Shown here: positions 52,169 to 59,961 of the stretch, piece after piece | How the letters are laid out: each line of letters starts with the position of its first letter | Numbering within the stretch: the first letter of the stretch is position 1 | DNA from: Streptomyces syringium | Lineage (GTDB): Bacteria; Actinomycetota; Actinomycetes; Streptomycetales; Streptomycetaceae | Reading direction: 5' to 3' | DNA length: 64,000 nt | NCBI RefSeq assembly: GCF_017876625.1 | Contig: NZ_JAGIOH010000001.1 | Span: 2,170,001-2,234,000 of the forward strand | Notes under the pieces: generated by a model | The model's database searches: none | Told to the model about the DNA's origin: nothing | What the model saw: only the letters and a program-made list of their open reading frames with translations | Program-made: the position numbers and the translations under genes

Positions 52169-52374
52169 GCTTGTCTGTGCTGGTGCTCGGAGTGTCGGCG
52201 TGCGCGGCCTTGGGTGTCATCACGCGCTGCGGGCGGGACATGGCGGTGCTTCGATGCCTGGAGCGGCTTCTGGAAGGCTGCGACCAGGGGCACCGAGTTG
52301 AAGTCTGCCGGATCCTGGCTGCCTCGTTGCACTCTGTTGGGAGATCCAATCTGCAGGATGATGGGCAGGCGTGA
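52165..52374 (+). CDS. Small hypothetical protein, second gene of the cassette (69 aa)
   Basis: ATG 52165 overlaps the stop of the preceding gene (ATGA) and its own stop overlaps the next start (GTGA), so the frame is locked into a coupled set. The N-terminus MSLSVLVLGVSACAALGVIT is hydrophobic, like a signal anchor, and the remainder is a helical soluble segment (VLRCLERLLEGCDQGHRVEV). No family recognised. Confidence 0.6.
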   Translation: MSLSVLVLGVSACAALGVITRCGRDMAVLRCLERLLEGCDQGHRVEVCRILAASLHSVGRSNLQDDGQA

Positions 52375-52547
52375 GATCTCCGCGTTCATCACGGCGCGAG
52401 CGTAAGCTGCGAGGTCGGCTCCTGGACGGGTACCTGGCTGACTACGAGCGCCGCAGGGGCTCGGTCTCAGCACAGGAGCAGGAACGCGTGCGGCAGATCT
52501 TCGACGAGGTGTTCGCCAAAGAGGGCAATTGGTCCGCCGGAAGCTGA
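52371..52547 (+). CDS. Very small hypothetical protein, third gene of the cassette (58 aa)
   Basis: GTG 52371 overlaps the previous TGA by 4 bases (GTGA). The product starts MRSPRSSRRERKLRGRL and continues DGYLADYERRRG, SVSAQEQERVRQIFDEVFA and KEGNWSAGS. A basic start followed by a short charged helix looks like the DNA-binding or toxin-binding tail of small antitoxins, but this is only resemblance. The two overlapping start-stop junctions are the main evidence that it is real. Confidence 0.6.
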   Translation: MRSPRSSRRERKLRGRLLDGYLADYERRRGSVSAQEQERVRQIFDEVFAKEGNWSAGS

Positions 52548-52599
52548 GACACGAAGGTGCCCTCTTTGTCGGCTGCGAGACTCTTGCGGCGTCCGCTCG

Positions 52600-53349
52600 T
52601 CACCTGTCGCAGGCGACTCCGTCGCCGTCGCGGTCCAGGCCCGCGCGGTAGCCCGGCTGGCCTCGGTGGATCGGGGCCGCGCCGGCGGCGCGGGCTGCCG
52701 CGCAGCTGCTGTAGTAGGCGCTGCCACCACCGGACGAGCCACCCGACGAGCCCCCGGAGGAGCCCCCGCTGTCGTCGGCCACCGTGGGCTCCTCCTCCGG
52801 TTCCTCCGGAACCTCCGGGTAGTCGCCGCCGCAGGCATGGCCGTCGCCGTCCGCGTCGAGTGCCGACCTGTATCCCCGGTGCTCGTCACGCGTCAGGCCC
52901 GAGTCGCGCGGCACGCCGCCCTTCCACGCCGCTTCGCATGACGTCCAGCGCCTGTCCACCGCTCGAACCAGCGGCTTCGGCTTCGGGCTCTCGGTAGGCG
53001 TCGACTTCGGGGTCGGAGAAGGGGAAAGGGAAGGCGAAGGGGACGGCTCCGGCGAAGGCGATCGCGTCGGGCTCGCGCTCGGCTTCGTCACCGCCGTCAC
53101 CCGCTTCGGGGCCGCGTCCGTCTTCTTGCCTTCGGCCGGTGGATCGGAGGCGAGCATCAGCGCGAACCACAGGAGCGACAGGACCGTCGCGACGATCTTC
53201 TTGCGTCTCGGCCAGCGGCTCAGCCACACCCATAAGACCCCGACGGGCGGCAGGAAGACGAGGAGGCTGATGATCAGCACCGGGTGCTGCCACTTCGGCC
53301 TGGGCCGGGGCGGTGGCACGGCGTACGGATGCGGGTAGGGCTGTTGCAC
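52600..53349 (-). CDS. Secreted or anchored protein with two excalibur calcium-binding domains
   Basis: 249 residues from GTG 53349 (GGGGGAG upstream). Two hydrophobic helices at about 23-45 and 53-68 anchor it. A Ser/Pro-rich linker (about 85-125) leads to two excalibur domains, each ending in the DxDxDGxxC calcium loop: LDADGDGHACGG and LDRDGDGVACDR, the latter at the very C-terminus. A Gly/Ser run separates them. Such domains occur on actinobacterial surface proteins; the role is unknown. It is divergent from the PASTA lipoprotein gene. Confidence 0.88.
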   Translation of the reverse strand: MQQPYPHPYAVPPPRPRPKWQHPVLIISLLVFLPPVGVLWVWLSRWPRRKKIVATVLSLLWFALMLASDPPAEGKKTDAAPKRVTAVTKPSASPTRSPSPEPSPSPSLSPSPTPKSTPTESPKPKPLVRAVDRRWTSCEAAWKGGVPRDSGLTRDEHRGYRSALDADGDGHACGGDYPEVPEEPEEEPTVADDSGGSSGGSSGGSSGGGSAYYSSCAAARAAGAAPIHRGQPGYRAGLDRDGDGVACDR

Positions 53350-53509
53350 GGTTGGCTCTCCCCCTGCGGCACGGTCCCTGCGAATCGGGACCCGCACGCT
53401 ACTCCCGCGGCATGGCCGTCCGAGGGCTCTTTACCCAGGAGCCCGCGCCCCGGAGACACCTTCGCCATTTCCCCCCGCGTCGCGCTTTCTTCACGCATGA
53501 TGGGGCACC

Positions 53510-54109
53510 ATGCGTACCCGCTCGGTCCTCGCCTTCCTCGCCGCGGCGGCGTTGCTCACGCTGACTGCCTGCGAGGGCTCCGACACCGCCACGAAACCCG
53601 CACAGGCCAAGGGTGGCAGCGACACCGCCGTTCTCCCCGATCTCACAGGCAAGGGGCTCCAGTCCGCGCAGGACCAGGCGCAGTCCGCGGGCTTCCGTCA
53701 TCTCGCCTCGCACGACGCGCTCGGCCGTGGTCGTGCGCAGGCCTTCGACCGGAACTGGAAGGTCTGCTCGCAGACCCCCGCGCCCGGGACCCGGGCGACG
53801 GACACCAAGGTGGACTTCGGCGCGGTGAAGCTCACCGAGGACTGTCCGGCGAAGGACGACTCGGGCGAGCGCCCGCCCTCCAAGGCCGGCGGCACCATGC
53901 CCGGGTTCACCGGGAAGTCCGTGAAGGTCGCGCGGGAAGCCCTCGACAGCTCGACGAGCCTCACGGTGAAGGACGCCTCCGGCAGCGGCCGCATGGTCCT
54001 TGTCGAGTCCAACTGGCAGGTCTGCGCGCAGGACCCTGCGGCGGGCGCCAAGCTGGACGGGCAGCCCGTGCGGCTCGAAGCGGTGAAGTTCAGCGAGGGG
54101 TGTCCTTGA
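53510..54109 (+). CDS. PASTA-domain lipoprotein
   Basis: A 199-residue lipoprotein. Signal peptide of about 20 residues with lipobox LTAC, then two PASTA domains: about 42-115 (VLPDLTGKGLQSAQDQAQSAGF) and 128-199 (MPGFTGKSVKVAREAL), each ending with a WxVCxQxPxxG pattern. PASTA domains elsewhere bind peptidoglycan fragments, usually on serine/threonine kinases; here they stand alone on the cell surface. ATG 53510. Confidence 0.9.
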   Translation: MRTRSVLAFLAAAALLTLTACEGSDTATKPAQAKGGSDTAVLPDLTGKGLQSAQDQAQSAGFRHLASHDALGRGRAQAFDRNWKVCSQTPAPGTRATDTKVDFGAVKLTEDCPAKDDSGERPPSKAGGTMPGFTGKSVKVAREALDSSTSLTVKDASGSGRMVLVESNWQVCAQDPAAGAKLDGQPVRLEAVKFSEGCP

Positions 54110-54178
54110 GCGACACCCGGCTCGGCCCTTGCCCCTCCGGCGGGCAAGGGCCGATCAACGCACAGCGGACCTCAGCGG

Positions 54179-54457
54179 TCAGCGGTTTTCCTCGCGCGGG
54201 ATGAGCGAACGCACCATGCGGCAGGTCGTGTTGGAGGGCGTGTGCACTCCGATCTTGGCGGCGACCCTGCGGATCCTGCGGTTGTCCGCCTGCTCGGGGC
54301 GGTACACGCCGGAGTGGAGCAGCGCGATGGCGAGGCGCATCGCCTTCAGCCGGCGGTTGTGCGACTCGTACCACGTGCGCGGGTGCCCGGCGGGCAGGCG
54401 CTTCTTGGGCAGGGTGGGAACACTGGGCAGGTTCGGAAGAGGTGTGGCTATGGGCAT
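54179..54457 (-). CDS. Small basic hypothetical protein (92 aa)
   Basis: ATG 54457 has AGGAGG 6 bases upstream, a perfect ribosome site. The product is Arg-rich and mostly helical: LPAGHPRTWYESHNRRLKA, then MRLAIALLHSGVYRPEQ, then RRVAAKIGVHTPSNTTCRMV. It has no membrane segment. It resembles small conserved Streptomyces proteins of unknown role. The pattern of two short helices with a VHTPS turn may be DNA-binding, but that is speculative. It is convergent with the PASTA gene. Confidence 0.8.
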   Translation of the reverse strand: MPIATPLPNLPSVPTLPKKRLPAGHPRTWYESHNRRLKAMRLAIALLHSGVYRPEQADNRRIRRVAAKIGVHTPSNTTCRMVRSLIPREENR

Positions 54458-54577
54458 CGGCTTCCTCCTGACAGGGGGCGTCTGCGCCCTTCTCAACACC
54501 CCCCATTTTAGTGCCTGGCACTGACAATCGCCCCAGCTCAGACGGTATTTCATGGCCCTCGCGATACCGTGGTCGGC

Positions 54578-54946
54578 ATGGAGATCTGGATCAATCCCGC
54601 CTGTTCGAAGTGCCGCAGCGCGATCAAGCTGCTCGATGCCGAGGGGGCCGGTTACACCGTGCGCCGCTACCTCGACGACGTGCCCCACGAGGACGAGATC
54701 CGCGCCGTCCTCGACCGGCTCGGGCTGGAGCCCTGGGACATCACGCGGACGCAGGAGGCCGAGGCGAAGGAGCTCGGGCTCAAGGACTGGCCGCGCGAGG
54801 CGGATGCGCGGGAGCGGTGGATCTCGGCGCTCGCGCGGCATCCCAAGCTGATCCAGCGGCCCATCATCACCGCGGACGACGGCTCGGCCGTGGTGGCGCG
54901 CACCGAGGAGGCCGTACGGGATGCGCTCACCCGGTCCGCGCGTTGA
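54578..54946 (+). CDS. ArsC-family (thioredoxin-fold) reductase
   Basis: A 122-residue protein of the ArsC/Spx superfamily. The active-site motif is CSKCR near residues 9-13, followed by the ArsC pattern YLDDVPHEDEIRAVLDRLG, KELGLKD and HPKLIQRPIITADDGSAVVAR with the usual Arg residues. It may reduce arsenate with glutaredoxin- or mycothiol-linked electrons, or act as a generic thiol regulator. No other ars genes are near, so arsenic resistance is not supported by context. ATG 54578. Confidence 0.87.
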   Translation: MEIWINPACSKCRSAIKLLDAEGAGYTVRRYLDDVPHEDEIRAVLDRLGLEPWDITRTQEAEAKELGLKDWPREADARERWISALARHPKLIQRPIITADDGSAVVARTEEAVRDALTRSAR

Positions 54947-54970
54947 ATCCGCGCGTTAAGGCGGAAAGGG

Positions 54971-55483
54971 TCACAGGGGCCGTCTGTAGCGCACCTCGGT
55001 GAGTTCCACTTCGCCGTACGGATCGCTCTGCACCGCCCCGTCAGCCGTGTAGCCCGCCGTTTCGTAGAAGCGGCGGGCGCGGGGGTTGTCGCGGAGCACC
55101 CACAGCAGCATGCTGTCGAACCGGCGGGCCGCCGCGTGCCGGTGCACCTCCTGGAGCAGGAGCCGGCCCACTCCCGTGCCGATCACGTCCGGGCGGACGT
55201 AGAGGGCGTACAGCTCCCCCGGCCGCTCCTCGCCCTCACCCCGGTACTGCCCCAGGCTCGCCCAACCCACCGGTCCGGCACCGTCGTCGACGGCCACGAG
55301 GTCCAGCGCCTGGCCGCGCGAGCGCGTGAACCACGCCCTGCGCTGCCGGGCATCGTCCTCGACCGTCATCGCGTCCAGGTACGGCTGCGGGACCACGCCC
55401 GCGTACGCCGTCTGCCATCCCGTCACCCGGATCCCGGAGACGGCTTCTATATCGGCTTCCGTCATCTCTCGCACACGCACCAT
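54971..55483 (-). CDS. GNAT-family N-acetyltransferase
   Basis: A 170-residue acetyltransferase with the acetyl-CoA loop VRPDVIGTGVGRLLL near residues 97-111 and the downstream ARRFYETAGY motif. It is the generic single-domain GNAT type acting on a small molecule or protein amine; the substrate cannot be told. Start at ATG 55483. It is convergent with the arsC-like gene (24 bases apart) and divergent from the deacetylase. Confidence 0.92.
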   Translation of the reverse strand: MVRVREMTEADIEAVSGIRVTGWQTAYAGVVPQPYLDAMTVEDDARQRRAWFTRSRGQALDLVAVDDGAGPVGWASLGQYRGEGEERPGELYALYVRPDVIGTGVGRLLLQEVHRHAAARRFDSMLLWVLRDNPRARRFYETAGYTADGAVQSDPYGEVELTEVRYRRPL

Positions 55484-55541
55484 CAGGACACCGTAGCCCT
55501 TACGGAACGGGTTTTGGCCCGATTGATGATGCCCCGGTACC

Positions 55542-55558
55542 CATTCCGTGACGGAATG
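55542..55558. promoter_or_regulatory. 17-base perfect palindrome in a divergent promoter region
   Basis: CATTCCGTGACGGAATG, with arms CATTCCGT and ACGGAATG around a central G. It lies 59 bases upstream of the GNAT start and 123 bases upstream of the deacetylase start. It is a probable operator for one or both; no regulator gene is adjacent. Confidence 0.6.
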
Positions 55559-55680
55559 ATGACTACCCCCTTTTCCCCTCCTTTCCCATGTTTGCCTCGA
55601 AGGGGCAAGAGGCGTACGAGATGCACGGATTGGGCAGCCACATGACGGAAAAGGAAAACAACAAAATCCGGGGGGTACGA

Positions 55681-56469
55681 ATGAAGCGTGCCGGCATGAT
55701 CGCGTCCGCGACGGCGATAGCGGCCGCGCTGACGAGTGTGGTCGCCCTCTCCTTCCATACTTCGGCGGGCGCCGCCGAGAGCCGTCGTCCGTCCGGTCCG
55801 GCGCCGCTGCGGACCCCCGAGCCCGGCCAGACCTCCACGCCGGACCCCTCGCTGCCCGCGCCGAAGGTGAACATGGACCTCGTCCGGGAGGCCGAGGACA
55901 GCGGCAAGGTCGTCGCCCTCACCCTCGACGACGGGCCCGACCCGAGGTGGACCCCGAAGGCGCTGGAGCTGCTCGCGAAGTACGACGTGAAGGCCACCTT
56001 CTGCGTCACCGGGCCGAACGCGAAGGCCCACCCGGATCTGGTCAAGAAGATCGTCGCGGCGGGGCACCGGCTCTGTGACCACTCCGTCAGCCACGACGTC
56101 GCCATGGACAAGAAGGCCGTCGACTACCAGTCGAAGGAGATCCTCGACGCGAAGAGGATGATCGACGAGGCCTCCGGGAACGAGAAGATCTGGTACTACC
56201 GCGCCCCCGGCGGCGCGTTCACCCCGGCGAGCCGGCAGATCGCCGCGGCGTACGGCATGCGCAGTCTGGGCTGGAGCGTCGACCCCAGCGACTACAAACG
56301 GCCCGGTACGGCGAGCATCGTCCGGTCCGTGAAGGAGCAGCTGCCCAACGGGCCCACCGTGCTGCTCCACGACGGCGGCGGGGACCGTACGCAGTCCATG
56401 GAGGCGCTGGAGCAGTTGCTGCCCTGGTTCAAGCAGGAGGGGTACGGGTTCAGCTTTCCGAAGGGATAG
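55681..56469 (+). CDS. Secreted polysaccharide deacetylase (NodB domain, CE4)
   Basis: A 262-residue secreted enzyme. Signal peptide of about 32 residues (ending TSAGAAES), a Pro/Ser linker, then a NodB-homology domain (about 75-258) with motif 1 TLDDGPDPRW, motif 2 DHSVSHD carrying the metal-binding histidines, motif 3 YRAPGGAF and motif 5 LLHDGG. Metal-dependent removal of acetyl groups from chitin oligomers, xylan or peptidoglycan is expected. ATG 55681 was chosen over the longer frame from 55588. A 14-base tandem repeat spans the stop. Confidence 0.93.
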   Translation: MKRAGMIASATAIAAALTSVVALSFHTSAGAAESRRPSGPAPLRTPEPGQTSTPDPSLPAPKVNMDLVREAEDSGKVVALTLDDGPDPRWTPKALELLAKYDVKATFCVTGPNAKAHPDLVKKIVAAGHRLCDHSVSHDVAMDKKAVDYQSKEILDAKRMIDEASGNEKIWYYRAPGGAFTPASRQIAAAYGMRSLGWSVDPSDYKRPGTASIVRSVKEQLPNGPTVLLHDGGGDRTQSMEALEQLLPWFKQEGYGFSFPKG

Positions 56470-56499
56470 CTCCGAAGGGATAGCTCCGAAGGGATGGCG
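56458..56499. repeat. Three tandem copies of a 14-base unit over a stop codon
   Basis: CCGAAGGGATAGCT occurs exactly twice (56458-56471, 56472-56485) and then with two changes (56486-56499). The deacetylase stop TAG lies in the first unit. Simple slippage is the likely origin; each unit repeats the same in-phase or shifted stop. Confidence 0.85.
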
Positions 56500-56702
56500 A
56501 CGCGACGGAACAGCGGGATAGCTGTGGGGAAATGGTGAGCGATGTGACGCCGAGGGGAATTCGACGGCTTCCATAGGTGAATTGATCACCTGGGGGTTAC
56601 CTGGAAGTAAGTGCGGCTGATGGGATGTCGACGGCTCGACACCCCACCGGTGTCCCATCCGGATCCCAGCCGCCCAGGGCCCCCACCCCACAGGGAGACG
56701 CA

Positions 56703-57689
56703 GTGCCGTTCACGAAGTCCTCCGCCCTCGCCGCCGCGCTCGCCTCGGCCGCGCTCGTCGTGTGCCTGCCGCAGACGGCTCGGGCCTCCGCCGCTCCGGC
56801 GGACGCCGCCGTGCCGGAGGTGAAGGTGCTCACCTACAACACCTTCCTGTTCGACAAGGGCCTCTACCCGAACTGGGGCCAGGACCACCGGGCCAAGGCG
56901 ATACCCGCCGCCGGCTTCTTCAAGGGCAACGACGTCGTCGTGCTCCAGGAGGCGTTCGACAACGGCGCCTCCGACGCGCTCAAGGCCGATGCGGCCGGCC
57001 AGTACCCGTACCAGACCCCGGTCGTCGGGCGGAGCAAGGACGGCTGGGACGCCACCGGCGGCGACTACTCCACCACCACGCCGGAGGACGGCGGCGTCAC
57101 CGTGCTCAGCAAGTGGCCGATCGTCCGCAAGGAGCAGGTCATCTTCCATGACGCCTGCGGTGCGGACTGGTGGTCCAACAAGGGCTTTGCGTATGTGGTG
57201 TTGAACGTGAACGGCACCAAGGTCCACCTGGTGGGCACGCACGCGCAGTCGACGGACAGCGGCTGCGAGGCGGGTGAGGCGGCCGCCGACCGCGCGAAGC
57301 AGTTCCGGCAGATCGACGCGTTCCTGGACGCGAAGAAGATCCCGGCGGGCGAACAGGTCATGGTCGCGGGCGACTTGAACGTGGACTCGCACAGCGCGGA
57401 GTACCGGTCGATGCTCGCCGACGGCGACCTCGCCCCCACGACCGCGCGCACGGGCCACCCGTACTCCTTCGACACGAAGGACAACTCGATCGCCGCCTAC
57501 CGCTACCCGACGGACGGGCGCGAGGACCTCGACTACGTCCTCCACCGCAACGGCCACGCGCGGCCCGCGACGTGGGGGAACGACGTGGTCAAGGAGTCGT
57601 CCGCGCCGTGGACCGTCTCCAGCTGGGGCAAGCAGTACACGTACACGAACCTCAGCGACCACTACCCCGTCGTCGGCAGCGCCGGCTGA
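56703..57689 (+). CDS. Secreted sphingomyelinase C-like phosphodiesterase (endonuclease/exonuclease/phosphatase fold)
   Basis: 328 residues from GTG 56703 (GGGAG 6 bases upstream). A Sec signal peptide ends near QTARASAAP. The DNase I-like fold shows VLTYNTFLF, VVLQEAFDN (catalytic Glu), GTHAQS, VAGDLNVDS and DYVLHRNGHA with LSDHYPVVG (catalytic Asp-His). This matches bacterial neutral sphingomyelinases that need magnesium. A related phospholipase or nuclease role cannot be excluded. A hairpin follows the stop. Confidence 0.9.
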   Translation: MPFTKSSALAAALASAALVVCLPQTARASAAPADAAVPEVKVLTYNTFLFDKGLYPNWGQDHRAKAIPAAGFFKGNDVVVLQEAFDNGASDALKADAAGQYPYQTPVVGRSKDGWDATGGDYSTTTPEDGGVTVLSKWPIVRKEQVIFHDACGADWWSNKGFAYVVLNVNGTKVHLVGTHAQSTDSGCEAGEAAADRAKQFRQIDAFLDAKKIPAGEQVMVAGDLNVDSHSAEYRSMLADGDLAPTTARTGHPYSFDTKDNSIAAYRYPTDGREDLDYVLHRNGHARPATWGNDVVKESSAPWTVSSWGKQYTYTNLSDHYPVVGSAG

Positions 57690-57714
57690 GCCGTCGGCCC
57701 CACCCGGCCCACCG

Positions 57715-57740
57715 CCCCGGCCCGTGCACACGGGCCGGGG
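57715..57740. terminator. 12-bp hairpin after the sphingomyelinase-like gene
   Basis: CCCCGGCCCGTG (57715-57726) pairs with CACGGGCCGGGG (57729-57740). It starts 26 bases past the stop; the centre GTGCAC closes the loop. Confidence 0.8.
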
Positions 57741-57828
57741 CCTCGTGGCCGGAACTGTCAGTGGGGGATGTCAGGATGCTCCTACGTGGGCTGCTGATCA
57801 TGAGCGGCCCTCAAAGCGAGGGGGACCC

Positions 57829-58860
57829 ATGCTGCCCATCACCGTGAACACCGAGCCCGGCGAAGTCCTTTCGGGGATCACCGCCGAGGAGCTGGCCACC
57901 GTGATCGGCCGGCTGGGCGGGAAGGACGACCGGTTCGCGGTGGTCGAGCGGACGTCCGGCGACGCCGATTACTACATCCAGACCTGGCACGAGCGCGGTG
58001 GCGCCTACGAGGTGGAGTACCGCGACGGCTCGCAGGAGCGGCACTTCGCGGCGCGGATGACCGACGTCGAGGATGTCGTGGCGGTGTTCGTGGGCTGGGC
58101 CCTGGAGAAGGACGGCTGGACCGGCGGGCACGACTGGGAGCAGGTGGACTTCTCCGCGGAGGAAGAGGACGAGGAGGGGGACGGCGGCTCGGCGACCGAT
58201 GCCACGGGTGCAACGGATGCCACGGACGACTTCGACGACGAGGCCGACGCCCGGGCGGCGGACGCCCTCGACCCCGAGCTGCGGGAGGAGGCCGAGGAGC
58301 ACGCCGGGGTGCTGGTCCGGAGCGGTTTCGAGCTGCCGGGTGAGATCGCGGAAGCGGTGTCCGATTACTTCTACGAGGACGGCGACACCCCGGTGTCCGT
58401 GGCCGCGGCGCGCGGGATCGTGGGTCCGCTGTGGCGCGAGCGGCTGGCCGAGCAGGCGTCGTGGCCCGAGGTGACGGACGCCGACCGGGTCGAGACCGCC
58501 TTCGCCGCGCTGGCGGAGCAGGGCATCACCGCCCGTATGCACTTCACCTGCTGCGGGAACTGCGGCCTGGCGGAGATCGGTGCGGAGGCGGCCGAGGGTG
58601 ACCGCGGGTTCGTCTTCTTCCACTACCAGGACACCGAACGGGCCGTCGAGGGCGGCGCCTTGTGTCTGCGGTACGGCGTCCACCACGGCACGGGTGAGGA
58701 CGCCGACGGCGCCGACGGCAAGGACGACACCGCCTCGATCGGCCGTGAGGTCGCGGCCGCGCTCGTCGAGGCGGGGCTCGGCGTGGTGTGGGACGGCGAC
58801 CCGGGCCAGGCGATAGAGATCGAGCCGCTGGACTGGCGGAAGCGGCTGCCCACGTACTGA
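57829..58860 (+). CDS. DUF6891-like protein
   Basis: A 343-residue acidic cytoplasmic protein. Residues 1-about 110 form a separate module (VLSGITAEELATVIGRLGG, then YIQTWHERGGAYEVEYRDG). A highly acidic linker (about 115-160) follows, then a C-terminal domain with MHFTCCGNCGLAEIG and GFVFFHYQDTERAV, the CxxC-type pattern I associate with DUF6891. The adjacent CCGNC may bind zinc. Function unknown. ATG 57829. Confidence 0.8.
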   Translation: MLPITVNTEPGEVLSGITAEELATVIGRLGGKDDRFAVVERTSGDADYYIQTWHERGGAYEVEYRDGSQERHFAARMTDVEDVVAVFVGWALEKDGWTGGHDWEQVDFSAEEEDEEGDGGSATDATGATDATDDFDDEADARAADALDPELREEAEEHAGVLVRSGFELPGEIAEAVSDYFYEDGDTPVSVAAARGIVGPLWRERLAEQASWPEVTDADRVETAFAALAEQGITARMHFTCCGNCGLAEIGAEAAEGDRGFVFFHYQDTERAVEGGALCLRYGVHHGTGEDADGADGKDDTASIGREVAAALVEAGLGVVWDGDPGQAIEIEPLDWRKRLPTY

Positions 58861-58976
58861 GCCGCACGTTCCGCTTTTCGCCGGACCCCGGTCGGCCGCC
58901 CGCCGATCACCAAGGTTCCGTATGGAGTGCCGGAGGGCTCTGCTGCCCCGTCGCAGGTCATGCTTCAATAGGGGGC

Positions 58977-59105
58977 ATGGCCAGCTATCAGAACACCGCG
59001 ACGGGTCGCAGCGACCTCGAGCCCTTCTGGCCTTCCCGTCAGCACCACGACTTCGACCGAGTGTGTTGCCGCGCGACCTCCGCGCAGGCCCACTCCTCCC
59101 GCTGA
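58977..59105 (+). CDS. Short leader peptide with adjacent Cys codons
   Basis: A 42-codon frame, MASYQNTATGRSDLEPFWPS, then RQHHDFDRVCCRATSAQAHSSR. The R-H-x-D-x-x-R-V-x-x-x-x-S-A block with Cys near the end resembles the Streptomyces 'putative leader peptides' found upstream of sulfur genes and thought to sense cysteine by attenuation. Here two Cys codons are adjacent. It ends 102 bases before the winged-helix gene. GGGGG lies just before the ATG. Confidence 0.6.
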   Translation: MASYQNTATGRSDLEPFWPSRQHHDFDRVCCRATSAQAHSSR

Positions 59106-59207
59106 CCCCCACGTCGAAGTCAGCCGCCGGTCATCAGTTCCGGCCAACGGCCCCGCGCATCAGCACGACCCCTCGACGGTCTCTCGCGCGAAAGAGCTGA
59201 GCTCTCC

Positions 59208-59804
59208 ATGACGAACCTCCGAACCCTGGCCGCGTCCCCTTCCGCCGCCCCGGCGACCGTCGGTTCCTCGGCCGTCGTTCCCACCGGAGTCCCGGCCGCC
59301 GTCGGTGCCGCGCACCGCCATCGACTGCGGGCCGTCGCCCCGGACGAGGTGCCGCCCGTCGCCGAGCTGCTGCACTCCGGGGCCACCTGGCTGCCCGCCC
59401 CGCCGCACACGGTGCCGAACCTGCCGGGCCAGCCGCCGATGGTCGGCTATCTGGTGCTCGTACCGGCCGAGCAGCCGGCCCCCGAGGCCCCCACGGCCGC
59501 CACGCACGGGGACGCGCTGGTGCGCATCGACCCCGAGCAGCGGACGGCGCGGGTCGCGGACCGGCTGCTGGACCTCACGTACCTGGAGTTCGAGCTGCTG
59601 GCCCACCTCGTCGCGCACCCGCACCGGGTGCACACCCGCGACCAGCTGGTGACCACCGTCTGGGGCTACGGTCACGTGGGCGACGGCCGTACCGTCGATG
59701 TCCACGTCGCCCGGCTCCGCCGCAAGATGGGGGCGGAGCACCGGGCGTCGATCGTGACCGTCCGCCGCGTGGGCTACAAGTACGCGCCGCCGATCGGTTT
59801 CTGA
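59208..59804 (+). CDS. Winged-helix DNA-binding protein (OmpR/PhoB-type output domain without receiver)
   Basis: A 198-residue protein. The N-terminal half is Ala/Pro-rich and of unclear fold. The C-terminal trans_reg_C domain (about 105-195) reads LTYLEFELLAHLVAHPHRV, TRDQLVTTVWGYGH, RTVDVHVARLRRKMG and IVTVRRVGYKY, the OmpR-type winged helix. With no receiver domain it resembles GlnR/AfsQ1-like orphans or one-component types. A 13-base palindrome AGAGCTGAGCTCT (59193-59205) sits right before the ATG and may hide the ribosome site. A Cys-rich leader peptide lies upstream. Confidence 0.9.
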   Translation: MTNLRTLAASPSAAPATVGSSAVVPTGVPAAVGAAHRHRLRAVAPDEVPPVAELLHSGATWLPAPPHTVPNLPGQPPMVGYLVLVPAEQPAPEAPTAATHGDALVRIDPEQRTARVADRLLDLTYLEFELLAHLVAHPHRVHTRDQLVTTVWGYGHVGDGRTVDVHVARLRRKMGAEHRASIVTVRRVGYKYAPPIGF

Positions 59805-59961
59805 GCCCGCGTCGGCTTCGTCCCCGGGGCGGGCGAGGGGGTGGTGCCGGCTACACCATCGGCCCGCCGGGTGGCGCCAGTGACCGGCAGGTCCCGCGCG
59901 CGCAGACTGGGGCGGGGCGCGAGGGCCGGGCCCCGGGGACGGATGCGGGGAGACGGAACAG

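Noticed and set aside
46978..52547. Integrative element with its own integrase
   Set aside because: No recombinase, excisionase, replication or transfer gene is recognisable in the accessory segment, so I describe only a possible scar.
54578..54946. Arsenic-resistance operon
   Set aside because: Only an ArsC-fold protein is present; no arsR, arsB or acr3 gene is adjacent, and the family has other thiol functions.
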